Positions 37,901 through 52,900 of a stretch of DNA of 64,000 bases are shown here, in pieces. Position 1 is the first letter of the stretch. Each line of letters starts with the position of its first letter. Location: the NCBI GenBank assembly GCA_949825045.1, contig OX463814.1, positions 34,304,383 to 34,368,382 on the forward strand, read 5' to 3'. The position numbers and the translations under genes were made by a program. The notes under the pieces are model-generated. The model had not been told where the DNA came from and did no database searches. It saw only the letters and a program-made list of their open reading frames with translations. This stretch comes from Argyresthia goedartella (taxonomy: Eukaryota > Arthropoda > Insecta > Lepidoptera > Argyresthiidae).

Positions 37901-40900
37901 CCGTAATTTTCAAATCCAGTCATGCATGACGCGAACGCTTCGACCACCGCGCAAGGAAATATAATATGATGTTTGTTCTCTTGCTTCCTTAGAATCTAAT
38001 TTCTCCCTTGCCCTATAAATTCAAATCCTGAATGAATAATATCTCCATTACGAATTTATGAACCCACATTCACTTGAAAGCCATTTTAGTAGATTAGTCA
38101 CGCTCCACTTTCACTAATCAAAACAGTTCCAAGGATAGTTAGAATATGTAATGGGCGAGTGAGTGAATGTTGTAATTGGCCTGCGCCGCCTGTGCTATTG
38201 TTTGTGGCATCGTACCGACTCATATCATCCACTTATGATTTATTATTACACTTATTATTAGCTTAGAAATAGATAAAGAAATGGTAAACATATCTCCCAT
38301 AACGGGAGTCAGGCCTAGATAATAACGCTAGATCAGAATTAATGGGATAACTAGATAATTCTCACATTAATACTCACTTGCGCTATGAATTAAACTCTTA
38401 CGTCTTCATCCGCCCGGTGGCCCAAACTAAATTCAACCTTATAACGTTATCGACACGGATGCTGCACCGAGCTATTTGTTATGTGAAGGCTGTAATGGGA
38501 AAGATTACGCAAAACTTTTTGGTAGAGGGCCCTGTATGTTTATAAATAACTCAAAGAGATTCATCTATGGTTTGTTACTTGATAAATATTGTCAACAGCA
38601 ACAAAGAGTTTCATTCCACTGATGTTCTGTGGATATCTGGATATTGACAATTCATTTATCTGAATTACGAAAACCTTTGCGAAAGGAGATGGGAAAATCG
38701 ATGTATAGACCACTGCCCCAGAAATGTACAAAGACTCCTCAAACGCTAGTTAGCTTAAATATAGAACTTGTAGGAAATCATTATAGTATTTTATGTGACT
38801 GCTACATAATGGAGGGCATTAATACTCGAGAGTGGGTTTATGAAACGAGCCGAAGGCGATAATGTCACTCGAGAGTTTTAATGCCTAATTATTTACAGTT
38901 ACATACACTAGTTTATCTACACACATATCATAAGCTCTCTTTGATGTGTTCAGGAACCGCATGTTTGACCGGCATTGTGACTCTCAGTTGTTTAGCTTGT
39001 TCTGTAGCACCAACTTCGAGCGTCGGCGTTCGAAATTTGAATGTCAGTACCAACTTCACAAGGCACGAGGCGGGCGTCGGCTTTCGAAATTTGAATGTCA
39101 TAATGTGTAGAAAAATTACACATTATGGTCATAATGTGTAATTTTTCAGATAAGAAATGAGTTTTTACCAAGTAGTTTAACATTATGCTGATCGTAACGT
39201 GCGGTTTTTGTACGCAGTAAAGAGGGTTTATGATACGTGTGTAGATAAAATAATGAATAGTTATTAGCTTTATTTTTCCTGTCAGTCAGAGCTAGAGGTG
39301 GGACGACATGGCACCATTTTGCAATAAAAATTATGGGGCCTCCCCCCATTAGGGTTTAGGGGCAAGGCCGCAGGGCGCAAAACGGCCGCCGGATCAGCCG
39401 CAGCAGAACACTACGGCGGCAGTTACTTCGTAGAAACTCTGTGCGAATGAGCCTTAAGGAAGTGTGCGCACGGGTGACTTTGTCACCGTGGCAGTGCGTC
39501 AGTCTTCCTGCCTTTTCTAAGAGAGCTCCGCCGTCGTCGCACCGCAGCATCCCTCCCCGCCTCGTCTCCCTGGCCCCTTCTCAGTTGCGACGAGCAGCTG
39601 AATCGCCCGTCTGGCATGTCATTTAGATTTTTATGTAAATCTAGGGATCGTACCGAGGTACCAGATAAAAGACGTCGTTTGTTATCACCATGAACCGAAA
39701 AAACAAATAGCCTTACTTCTATATTGTATCTATGTTGCCTGCGTCGACTATATAACATACGTGAGAGAATATATTGAAACCATGGATCGATGGTCTTTTC
39801 CCACAAGACCCCATGGACCATCGATCGATGCCGTCGATCGACATCGATCGACTGCTGTGATAGGTTTGGCTGATCGATAAAACGTGCCTAGCCTATTTCC
39901 ATCAGTCAGTATCTCCAGAAATTTATTCCGAAGACGATGCTTTTTTTTTGTAGGCCTGTAAGACCTTACTTATTACGAAGACGCAAACCAAGACTCTGGA
40001 TGCGACCTTTTTTTTAGAGCTAGAGAACGCTCATTTCATCATGTCATTCACATGACAATTTTATAGCATTTTTTGGATGATTTTCGAATGAGTACAAATG
40101 ATATTGCAAATCTCTTAAAACAAGGTTGCCCCTTAATTACAAAATTTGATACTGTTTACAGACAATCAATTTCACCTAAAAGTCTATTACTTATAACGCT
40201 CAGATTTCTGGCCAGTGGTGATTCATATCGACGGCATCGATTGAGGTTGATTGAGAAACTGTCATTCGACGTCGACTATTCCATCGATCGACGGCATCGA
40301 TCGACGTCGATCGATGGGTGTAATAGAAACTGTCGATGTCGATGTCGTGGCTCAAGCAGTCTGTGACGCTCCGTGTTAAATATAAAATTAAAATAGTAAG
40401 GGATTCCAGAACCTGGGTGTGGTCCAGCTCCTTTACACGGCCCTAGTGAGAACCAAACTTAAATCTAGCTCGGTTGTTTGGAATCCGCACGAATGCTCAT
40501 ACGTCCTTATGCTCGAGAAGGTACACAAAGCTTTCCTAAGATACCTATATATATAAGACGAAATTTTGATACTGCCCTTACTTTTATCCTTCCGCTTTTA
40601 TTTTGGGTATGCTCGGATAGAACTCACTAAAGGTCCGACGTCGTAACACCGAGCATCATCTGACTGTGTGTCGATTGTTGCGAGGCGACAGTGACTGTGT
40701 CACGCTTGTCGGTACCGTAGGCGCGCTATTCGTGCCCGACAAATATCTCCGCGCGCGCAGGCATCAGCTGTTAGCGGGCGGCACGCACCGCACGGTGGCG
40801 CGCCAGCAGTCTCCGCTGGTGAGGGCTCGGGACAGTCTCAACGCTCTTATGGCTGCAGTACCACGGACTGATCTGTTTGGTGATGCATTGAGGCATATTG

Positions 40901-43900
40901 TGCGAGATTGGGGCAGGTTCTGCGAGGAGAATGTGTGAAAGGATTGTGTGATGTTGTAATCTAAACTGATTGTATTGAGATTTTATCTGACATTGATCTA
41001 TTTAAATTGTATTTTTATTATGATTTTTTATATTTTATGTGTGCTGTGGATATATATAACGCTTTGGATTGTTATCTGACTGATCTATTCAACCGTCGAT
41101 CGTTTGGTGGATTAGCACCCTCACAGTTCTATCGTGACTTGACTATTATGTCTATGGTATGGAGATAAGTCGCCCGCATGCATGAAAGATTGACATCTTT
41201 ACCCATTTATGACGGGGACTCCTCTGTTAGCAATATGTATTTTCAGGTATCTTTATTTAGGCCATTGATGTTACCGAATCGGTAATCAATCAATCCGTTC
41301 ATAATATCCGGTATTTCCTCTAAACGGCACAAGTGCTGCGACCTATCCAGCAAAGAGGTCAAGATTGATGATGATTTTTTATCTACCGTTAGCCTATTCA
41401 GTTTATAACACATGACTTACCTCGAATGTTAGTCATCGTGCCAAGATAGCGAGAAGCAGAAGAGGCAAAGATGACGTAATGTGACTCCGCAATCGTTGCC
41501 TGGCTACAACGCAGTTAATGCTCCCCATGCTGAATAAAGGCGCGATTGATGAGCAAATTGCGCTAGCAAGTAATCAAGTCCAAGTAGAATAGCGAAACGT
41601 CAACAGGCAGGCACACACGATTAGTAAGGAAACAAGCAAGGGTCAAAAGTAGAAGTAGGCTTGATAGTTGGACGTAGAAATCCAAAGAAAAGCAAAAGGC
41701 ACGAGCGAGAGCGACCAACTAAACGTTATTGTAGACCGAATTGTGTAAAGTTCTAAGCTCGCGCTAAGTCGGCAACACGGTTTCACAATTTCGGACCGCA
41801 GGATCCTGACGCCGATGCTCTCACGCCACCTAGCGAGCTTTTGGCTTTTGTTTTTGACAGTAATTGTTATCGTTTAGTTATTACAAAATGATGCTATGAT
41901 CCATCTCTAGCCCTTACTTACGACATCAAAAATCACGGAATCATAGAAAATAAACTAACAAATATTAATTATTTAATTATTGCCTACATGTTCTACAAAC
42001 TAAGTAGTGACGTAGTAATTTATGAATTAATATTAATTTGGCTTGTGAGAAGGCTTTGTACATTGCTGAGGCAGTCGTTTAGCCATATCATTTGCTTCAC
42101 TTACTTTTTATCTGGGATTAATTTCCTCATTGCTGACTAAATATTATCTACAAACATTGTGCGAAGCTAAATAGAGAAGCAACCTGTCAAATTAGTTCCA
42201 ATTAGTGATGGACATATCACACGGATTATAATTACATTAGGAGTAGTATTTACTAGTACCATGAAAAAATGTTACAGGCACACCTTAATGCTAGTTTCAG
42301 GCCCCTATTTATATTTCTATACACTCAATATACATTGAATATCTAACAAACTTCCGCAGGTACGACATCGTCACACAAATCATGCAGGCGACAACACTGC
42401 AAAACGTCAAAAGAGCCAAGGGCATTGACGTAGAACATCTAGACAAGGCTGGCGGTCAGATCAGCGCCACCAAGCAACAGATGGCTGATGCGAGGAAACT
42501 GAACCGGTACATATCGCAACTGACGATCGCTAAGGCGGAGTGTGAGACGGCGTTGAGGAATATGGGATGGGACGGCGCGTTTCCTACTGTTGAGTCTGAC
42601 AAGGTACTATAGTTTGTCATTGTGTAGTTTCAAATCTAAATGGCGACATATTTATCAGTAAAACCTTTATTTTTATTTTTATATACAGGCACACCGCTTC
42701 TGGCACACGCTGTTTCTGGTTCCCACACTAGGTATCCTAGTGTGGGAACCAGAAACAGCGACATCACACACATATAAACATTTAAAACATCTAACATTTA
42801 GATATAAGGGGATAAAGAAAGTTTTTTTTTGTTTTTTCTGGTTCCCACGACACAGGGTATCCTAGTGTGGGGCCAGAAGCAATGTAGTGCTTCTATATAA
42901 ATGTTTATGTTTATGTACGCCGCGTCACAATGCTTGCTATAAATAGAAATGAAGCGTTGACGCTGACGTAATACAGGAGACCAAGGCTTGAGCCCGTTTG
43001 TAGTTTATTTAGTACTACTTCTCCAAGCCAACTAGACGCCTTCAAAGTTTTGTTTCACGGGTGTGATATGAGACGGAAGATGTCTGACATGTGTCTAGTT
43101 GGCTTGGGGGGAAAGTAGAGGTATAGCTGTAGCTGTATTCTGTAGCTTTATTATGTTTTTCTGATATTAATCGCGATACCTGTGAAATTTAAAAATCGCC
43201 AAATCAGAACTGTCGCAATCGCATTAACTAGCAAAGACGCAATAAAAGATAACTCGTTTTAAATAATCGTGTCCTGAACGGTCGATTTTTCAATGCAATT
43301 GATATCAAAATAACATAATAAGGCTACGTTACACGAGTCGCAATCTCATTAACAAGCAAAGACGCAATAAAAAAGAGCTTGTCGCAATAAAATCGCAATA
43401 GGGCGATTTTTCAATGGGATTGAAATCTCAATAACATAATAAGGCTACTGTATTTCTGATATCAATCGCAATACGTGTCAAATTCAAAAATAGACCAATC
43501 AGAACAGGCTTATTTTATACACGCTGTCTTTTCCAGCGATGTGATGAGTTGATTTAGAATGTTAATGGCATTGCGACTGATGTCAGAAATTCACAACAAG
43601 GGCACTGCATTTCTGATATTAATCGCAATACTGGTTAAATTGAAAAATCTATCAATTGCGACACGTATTGTTTACAAGAGCTGTCTTTTCTAGCAATTGA
43701 TGTCGGAATACAGAATAAAGGCTAGTACTGACGACCTCTCAGTCAGACCACACCATTGAGTCACAGAATACTTAATAGTTCTACGTACAGAAAGATTACT
43801 CCTCAAATACACTTAAATAAATAGCTGCTCTCGCTGCGCGACAATAAAGCGCAATTTAGCTCGCACCTGCGCTACGTAACACAATCGCTAAGTACCTACA

Positions 43901-46900
43901 GAATCGGTTGCCCCGCCCGTGCAGGCTAGATTGCGCCGCATTTACTACGCCTGAGAGCTTCTTTTACTCTGACATCACAAGGTCGTCCTGTAAAATCCTA
44001 TGTCGCTTGATCACGGTAGGGTTATCTACGTGCGATTATTTGTGTTTGTGAATTTTAGTCCACTATCTAAGAGAGTTGTTATTAGTACTTATTCAGGCTA
44101 TTGGCAAATTCTAAGGCTAGGTAGGTACCTACCTCCTTACTTATGTAATTGTCATTTGTTTTACACTGGCTCTAAAGTTTTTACTTTTAGTTAAACAAAA
44201 AGGTATTCAATTAAACAAGAATCGAATTTTATTTGTGAAAAACCCTTGGGCACCCTAAAATGTTAGCTACTTAAGTCATTGTTGTTGCAAAAATCACAGA
44301 AAAGTTGCTTATGAGGAGTGGTTAGCGCGCGACGCGACTGCCAGCCAAGCGAGCGGCAATATAACTGAATTCCCGTCAGGCGGGTTGGCCGGTCTAACGT
44401 ACCTAAACTGTACATCGAGACCCCCCTGATTGAGTGGCTCGGCCTACCATGCGAGAGGCGATGTCGCTGTTTCTGGTTCCCTCGAGACCGGGTATCCTAG
44501 TGTAGGGTCAGAAACAATGTATGTGCCCGTATATAAATGTTAATGTTTATTCCAGACCGTCCCCCTCCACTTAGTCCTAGAAAGCGTGACGGGTCGCCGC
44601 CACCTCACCTCCTTCTTGGAGAGCGTCTGTTCTCAAGGCCTGGTCGGGTACTGGACGTCAGTGGAGGAACTGAGGCACAGCCCCAGAAGCGCCTGGCACC
44701 AGTTGGGCGCCGAGATATTCTATACGTATATTAGGTCGCCCAGTGCTGAGATAAAGGTGGATAAGGTAATGTCACCTACCTAACCTAACCTAACCTAACC
44801 TGGATTGTAGGGTTCCGTAGAGAAACAAGGACCCCTTATAATTTCGTCAAGTCTGTCTGTCAGTCCGTCGGTCCGTATTTCACAGCAACTTTGTGCAGAA
44901 ACTATCAGTACTACGCAGTTGAAACTTGGTATGTCGATGTATTCTGTGAACCCCTTTACGATTTTTATATAAAAATCGAAAAATTTAAATAATTAAGAGG
45001 TGCTCCCCGTACATGGAAATGAAATCTTTTTTTATTAATCAAATTTATATGTGTAGGATGTCTATAGATAGGTCTTTAAAAATGAAGTTGAGGATCCTAA
45101 AACCATTTATCCTCAAAGTAAATCGTTAAAGAGTCTTCCAAAGTGGAAAATTGTGTTTAAATTTTTTAAATGTGTATCCCAATATATACTTTCAACGAAA
45201 ATTGGTTTGAACAAAATAAAATAAGCAGTTTTTAAGATATAAATAATTTATTAAAAACCGCAAAGATAACTTTCTCATTCATACAAACACCATGAAAAAT
45301 AAAGTTACAACACAAACATCCAGTCACATAATTACTTGCTCCAATTGAACCCTTCATGGGCGAGTCCGACTCGCACTTAGCCACTTTTTGAAATTACTGA
45401 AGCTGTTCAGTGGGCGCCTGGGCGTCGCAACTCATCACCTTTCTAAGGAGGTCATTATGGGTTTAAGACAATATTATGGCGACTTCTTCATTGCGCTTCT
45501 TCTCTGAAACGTGTATTGAGCCATATTTGAATAGAAATACAGTGTAAACTCTATCTCAAGGGACTGTGCATATTTTGGCGTTATAGAGAGTTTTCGTTAA
45601 GTGGAGAGAAGATAAATCTGTAATAGAAATAGAAAAAGTTTATTTCAGACTAGTGTTAGTTTTACATTTTGAAAGTTTGTGAGCAACTAAGAATATGATA
45701 ACGTATAGATAATCCATGACTCCTACTGGCAACAGTCAACAAGTCAAGCAATCCCTATTTGTAAACAAAAGAACGGATTTCTTAGAAATTCGAGTTTATT
45801 ACGGGCTAGTATAATAAAGCGACAAAAGAACGTACACAGCTGAGCAGTTTTTACTAATTTTGGCCACTTAAAAAGTACTTTTTTAAATTTAATTATTATA
45901 TTTATTATTAAATTGCTGTCGTTATTGAGAGTGGTTGTAATGCTATAAAGAGTGTATCATTGTATGGGAAACAAGCTTAACCAACCAAAGCCGAGTGATG
46001 TCGACGCTTTAGGGAGTTTGTCGTTAAATCGAGTGATGTTACATAGAGTTTACACTGTATAACAAATCTCAAACTTTCAGGATACAAGAAAACGGATGGA
46101 AGCTTTCTTATTAGGCGACAAGGGCCCTGAAGTTTTCTACGAAGTACAAGATTCAGTAGTCGATACAATACAGGAGAAATACTATCCCTCATTCCTGTTG
46201 AGTGATCAGTATAAAGCACTGCTCAAAGACCTTGCTACAGAAGAGGCTAATCAAGGTAGGTATTTATCGTGCAGACTATCTAATAGGTAATTGATAGAAT
46301 AAAATAGGTGTATTGATGATACGATGAGATCAAGGCCTTTAGGGAACATGGATTCCTTAAAAGTTTACGGTTTTAAAAGTAATCGTATAATTTTCTAGGT
46401 TGATTATCATTGACTGAGCGACGAAGCGGTTCCGTTTCTGCTTGGGCAAAAATGCTTTCGTATGCCCGGATTTCCGGATGCTCTCCTCTGCAGATTACGT
46501 TTCTCAACCGATTCTCGTGACATTTTATGAGCAGGTTAAATAACTATACATAAGGAACTGTTTTGTCGGTTCAGATTTTGGATTTTTTCAAAACGCCCCG
46601 GAAATTGCAATTTTGCTGTGGGGCCCAGCTAACTCAATTTTTGTTTTACAAAAAGGGCTATTAGAGGTAACTGTTCAAAGAAATAAGCATTATGACTACC
46701 ACCGTGTCAATATATTTAGGAAAATATATGTATACGTTAGGAAGAACATAAATAGCTTTACTAAAAATGTTGACAGGCACAAGCAAAATATTATAAGAAG
46801 CGGAAATAAAATTGATTGAATTGAAAAAAAAACCAACCTCACTATAGACTAGCTAAAGTTAGAACTTCATTAAAGATTAAAGAGAGATATTAAAATTGTC

Positions 46901-49900
46901 AAGGAAGAAAGTTAAAGGCATTGTAATAAAACACTACCTTTTAATAGTAGTTTATCTACACACGTATCATTTTACACAACCCTCTTTACTGCGTACAAAA
47001 AACGCACTTTGTAAAAACTCATTTCTTATCTGAAAAATTACACATTATGACCATAATGTGTAATTTTTCTACATATTATGACATTAAAATTTCGAACGCC
47101 GACGCCCGCCTGCGTGCCGCTCCTAGTTTGTCTGTGAAGTTGGTACTGACATTCAAATTTCGAACGCCGACGCCCGCCTGCGTGAAGTTGGTACTACAGA
47201 ACAAGCTAAACAACTGCAGAGCCACAATGCCGGTCAAACATGCGGTTCCTGAACACATCAAAGAGAGCTTATGATATGTGTGTAGATAAACTAGTGTATG
47301 TAACTGTACTTAATTAGGCATTAAAACTCTCAAGTGATATTATTATGAAACTCGCCTTCGGCCAAATAGATTGCGTTACCAAAAAAACTTAATAAATTTT
47401 CGTATGCACTATTTATGCTGCGCAAAGTTGTCGATACTGCGTCAGTACTGACTGCATATCATGGATTTGTAGTATCAACACTTCGTTATGGCATAATATT
47501 CTGGGGTAACGGAGTTAACAAAGACAGTGCTTTTAAAGCCCAGAAGAAATGTATTAGGGCTATCTTCTCATTTAAACGAACGGACAGCTGCAAACCGCTC
47601 TTCAAACACCATAAACTGCTAACTCTGCCTTCGTTATACATATATGAAATAATTATGTTTGTTAAAACCAATCCCGAACTGTTTCAAAACCTAACAAGCC
47701 ACCGCAACAACAAAAAATACATGCTCCTACCCACCCAACAGCGCTGTTCAGCAAAAGCGTTTTCGGTATGACATCTAAAATATATAATAGGATACCGGTA
47801 CCTATTTTGAATATAAAGAATACGAACTTGTTTAAATTAAAACTGAAGGAATATCTAGCTGCTGAGGCATATTACTCCATAAATGAATATTTATTATGAT
47901 AATGCGCAAAGTATGCTAATGTGTTGACATCTTAATAGATATTTTTTTTTCTGACATTTTAATTCGTGACAATAATCTTATCTAATTCAATTCTCATTTA
48001 ATTTAATTTTATCTTTTTGTATGCCTGAATGTTGTGCTGTACTGACATGCTATCAATTTCTTGTTTTGACATGTTTAAATATTCTAGTTACTTGCGTTAC
48101 TTTAATTAATGTATCACCTGTTGATTTATTTGTATGCCTAATGGCAGGACATTAGAACATTGTGAAATATAACATCTTATTTATAACTACGATCCACAAT
48201 AAAAAAATCTGATTCTGAGTCTGATTCTGATTCTCGTTTCATAAACCCACTCTCGAGTATTAATGCCCTCCATTATGTAGCAGTCAATAAACTACTATTA
48301 TGTGACTGATACACAATGAAGGGCATTAAAACTCGAGAAAGGCGAGTTTCATAATAATATCACGCGAAAGTTTTAATGCCTAATTATGTACAGTTACATA
48401 CGCTAGTTTATCAACACACGTCATAAGCTCTCTTTGATGTGTTCAGGAACCACCGGCATTGTGGTATTGATCATTGCTCTGCACTTGTTTAGCTTGTTCA
48501 GTAGTACTAACTTCACAGACAAACTAGGGGCGGCACGCGGGCGGGCGGCGCCGTTCGAAATTTGAATATATCGAAATATTGATTATAGTCATGATGTAAG
48601 TCAGATAAGAAATGAGCTTTTACCAAGTAGTATATCATTATGCTGGTCGTAACGTGCGTTTTTTGGACGCAGTAAAGAGGGTTTTGATACGTGTGTAAAT
48701 AAAGCATATTATAGGTTAGATGATTACATTATTGATAAAGTGGTATGGAGCTCTCCAGCACACATGTGTAAAACAAGAACTTTTTTGAAAAAAAGAAAAA
48801 AATATATAGAAAAGAAAAGTAGGCCGTTTTGCAGTGTACGGGTTTCTTGCGCCGCTTCTTCTCCGTTGCCGTTACACGTTCCGGCAGTAGTTTGTCTTGC
48901 ATTCTATAGATTGAAATGACTTCAAAAAGTGTCCGTAAGAATCTATTTATGAAAGAATTATTTTTAAGTTTGAAGTTTACTTATTACTTTCATACTCTAT
49001 GTACGTAACCATAGTTGCATTCATAAAGTTGTGTATGTGGTATTGAAACAAAATTCAGTCGGGATCTTTGTTTTTCTAATAACTCCACTTGTTAATCCGA
49101 TAAACTTCAAGGGGTCGGGGGTATGAGAGGGTAGAAAATATAAAAAAAAAATGCATATTTTCTGTATTGCTCGCGAAGTCAACAGCTCACAAAGCCGCTA
49201 GTTTTATTTTTGATAACTTTTTCTATGACATGTATTGCTTTATTATTACAGTGAGTTAGGCCGGGCCGCATACTCATTATTAAGTGCTATTTATATTTCA
49301 ACCAAAACCCACTTTTATCTTCCAGAGCTCAACTCAGAGCGATCGCCGATAGAAGACCGTCAGTTGTCCAACGAATCAGTCTCATCTGCTGAGAGCGTCG
49401 CCGGGACTGTACACCTCACGGAACATTCCACTTACGCAAGACGGAAACTGGAGCAACTGCAGGAGCGGCATAATAACAAGACGCAGGTGCCATACTCAGA
49501 TTGCGATAACATTACAATTTGAACTGATCAGGATAAGATGAAACAAGACCGATATAATGGGGCGAGACAAAACAGGATAGAATAGGACAATAATTATAAT
49601 ACCCGATAATACCTTGGACACTATTTACACACATTGATCTAGCCCCAAACTAGGATTCCCTGCATCTTGGGTACTAGACAACGATACACATACTTATATA
49701 GATACATATTATACTTAGATAGATAAACAACCATGACAACAACAACAAATATCCGTTCTCTTCAAACAAATATTTGACCCCACCAGGACTCGAACCCGGG
49801 ATCCTTGGCCTCGTAGGCAGGGTCATTGTCGACTCGGCCATTCGGGTCGTCAGACAGAGCTGGAGAGAATAAGACGGAATCACTCCTCAATGAACTGACA

Positions 49901-52900
49901 CCACTTTATAACGATTCCCTCATTCTTGGTGATTTCAACACCTGTCTCCTTAAACACAATCCACGGTCTGCCAGACTCAAGTCCATGGTCGACTCCTTTA
50001 ATCTGCATATTCTGCCGCTTGAAGCCACCCATTCCCAAACTCATTGCTCTCCCTCGCTCCTCGACATTATGATCATTTCCAATTTGGACAAGGTCGCAAT
50101 ACACGGTCAGCTAAGTTCTCCTTTCTCTTATCATGACTCATTTATCTTTCTTATAAGATAAGGCCTCTCAAGAGCAGAGCGATATTCCTATATATCCGGA
50201 ACTTTAAGGATATCAACCATGAGTCCCTTTTGTCTGATGCCATGTCGATTGACTGGTCCCCTGTCACTACCAGTAAGACTTGATAATAAAATCGCCAATT
50301 TTAATTCTATTGTCCTGGGTCTCTATGACAAGCACGCCTACACACCTACAAAAAAGTGAGGGTTAAACACCACCCTGCCCCTTGGCTAACAGACACTATC
50401 AAGTGCCTAATGGCCAACAGGAATAGAGCCAAGTGTAGATACCGCAAGAATCCGACAGATGATAATATCCTCTCTTAGAAACGTCTTCGCAACCGTTGCA
50501 ACCGTCTCGGTCGCGATGCTAAACGTCGGCACATACACGAATATATTGAGAACTACACTCCAGCTCAGGTGTGGAAATTCCTAAGAACGCTTGGTGTAGG
50601 TAAGGCCCGGGACCTACATGCTGGTAATGTAGATCTCAACGGTCTCAACCATATTCTTTCTGCCCCGCCTGTTGTGTTGGATCCCACTGTCAACGCTTCA
50701 GAGCCTGCGCTCTAAGTCCTTACCCAACACCACACCATTCAACTTGAGTAATGTTGGAATCGATGCGGTCAAGAAGGCGCTATTGGCAGTCAATTCGAAA
50801 GCTGTAGGCGATGACAAAATTTGCCTTAAAATGCTACTGACAATCCTTGACGAACTATTACCAGCAATAACACACGTTATAAACTTTTCTTTAGCTAATG
50901 GTGTCTTCCCCACAATGTGGAAGAAAGCACTAGTCATCCCACTACCCAAAACCTCCAGTCCCACCTCTTTCAAAGAGTACCGTCCCATTTCAATCCTGCC
51001 CATCCTCTCCAAAGTCCTTGAGACCATAGTCCATAACCAGCTTTCCTATTACCTCTCCTCAAACAATCTGCTAAACACGTTCCAGTCAGGATTCCGACCG
51101 GGTCATAGCACCGTCACGGTTCTGCTGAAAGTCACAGATGACATCCAGATAGCCATGGACCGCAAACAGCTTTCCGTGTTGTTGGCTTTACTTGATTTCA
51201 GTAGTGCCTTCAACAGCGTAGATTTCGATATTCTCGTTGAGCTTCTCAGATACCTGGACGTCTCTTCCTTCTATGCCAGCTGGTTCGACTCTTATTTGAG
51301 GGATCGGCAACAGTGTATCAGGACGGAAGAGACATCCACTGAATGGTGTGACCTCCTTTCAGGCGTCCCTCAAGGTGGTATTCTTTCTCCTCTTCTATTC
51401 TCGATTTTCATAAAATCCATCTCATATCATCTTTATGCTGATGATCTCCATATTTATCGCCACTTCTCTCATAACGATGTAAACTCTGCTGTGGAGGCAT
51501 TGAACGCTGATCTGGAGGGGGTGAGAAGCTGGGCTTCATCCTTCGAACTCCTGGTTAACCTGAGCAAATCCCAGGCCATGATTATAGGTACCAGACAATC
51601 TCTTAACTTGTTGCAGCAACAGCCCATGTATAGCGATAAAGCTAAAATCCTGGGTCTTATCTTCGACAACCAGCTGTCCTGGTCATCGCATGTCAATGAG
51701 GTCAGTCGACGAGTATTTGCTACTTTTCACTCTCTCAGGAAACTTCAGTACTTTTTGCCTCGACAGACCAAAATCACTCGCTCAGTCTCTCCTTCTACCC
51801 CTCATCGATTATGCTGATGTCTGCTGGGTCAGTGCTAACGAAGAATTACTGAACAAACTCGAACGACTTCAAAATCTCGGGATTCGGTTTATCTTTGACC
51901 ATGTATCACAGCATCGCAAAGAGCTGAAGTGGCTGCCAATACGTCTTCGTCGGGATTCTCACATCCTCAACATCCTCTACAACATTTTACGCAATCCGCG
52001 CTATCCAACCTTCTTACGAGACCGTTTTCCATTCCTTTCTTCGAGAAGGCCTCGGAGAACTCACGCGCTTTCAATGCTCACAACCCCACAGCATAACACC
52101 GCGTCCTATGAGCATGGGTTTAGATTCCGGGCCATTCAATTGTGGAATGCACTCCCCTGCACCATCAGGGACAGTCCTTCTCTTAATATATTTAAAAGTC
52201 GCGTGAAGAAGCATTACCTTTCTCTTTAGAAATATAGGTAGTTTGTATGTATTTATTAGTATATATATTTAAAATATATATATATATTTATATAGTATTT
52301 GTGTTTAGCATGTACGAGTATATTATATAATATTTATGTAAGCCCTCGTATATTTAGTTAATATTGTTTTATATTAGTTATAACATAAATCTAACCATAT
52401 GTTAGTTATTTAGATATGTACTAAATTATATTGTTGTACACATTGTCACCCCTGCTCAGCAATCGACCATTCCCATCCTAATTTGGTTTGCTGGAAGAGA
52501 TCTCTTATTAGAGATAAGCTCGCCTTTGTACACTATTTTTATGTAAGTCTTGTTGTCCATATATTAGTTGTGTACAATAAAGAAATTATGACGGAACGGT
52601 AGAGGGCAGGGTAAAATAGAACAAGACAAGACAGAAAAGCACAAACTAGATCACGACATGATAAGATAGCACGTAGCAGCACAGGGAATAGGACAGGCCA
52701 AAACGATGAGTATGACCCATGACATGTTAGGTCAGGCCAGAGTAGGACAAGAAATATCAGTTCACAACAAAACAAAACAAAAAAAACAAAACAGCTTAGG
52801 ACAATACATGACATAACAGAATGTACAAGAGCGTCAAGACGAGAAAAAAGAGGATAAGATATAAAAATAGTTTATGCTAAATAGATTATTGCATTGCAGG

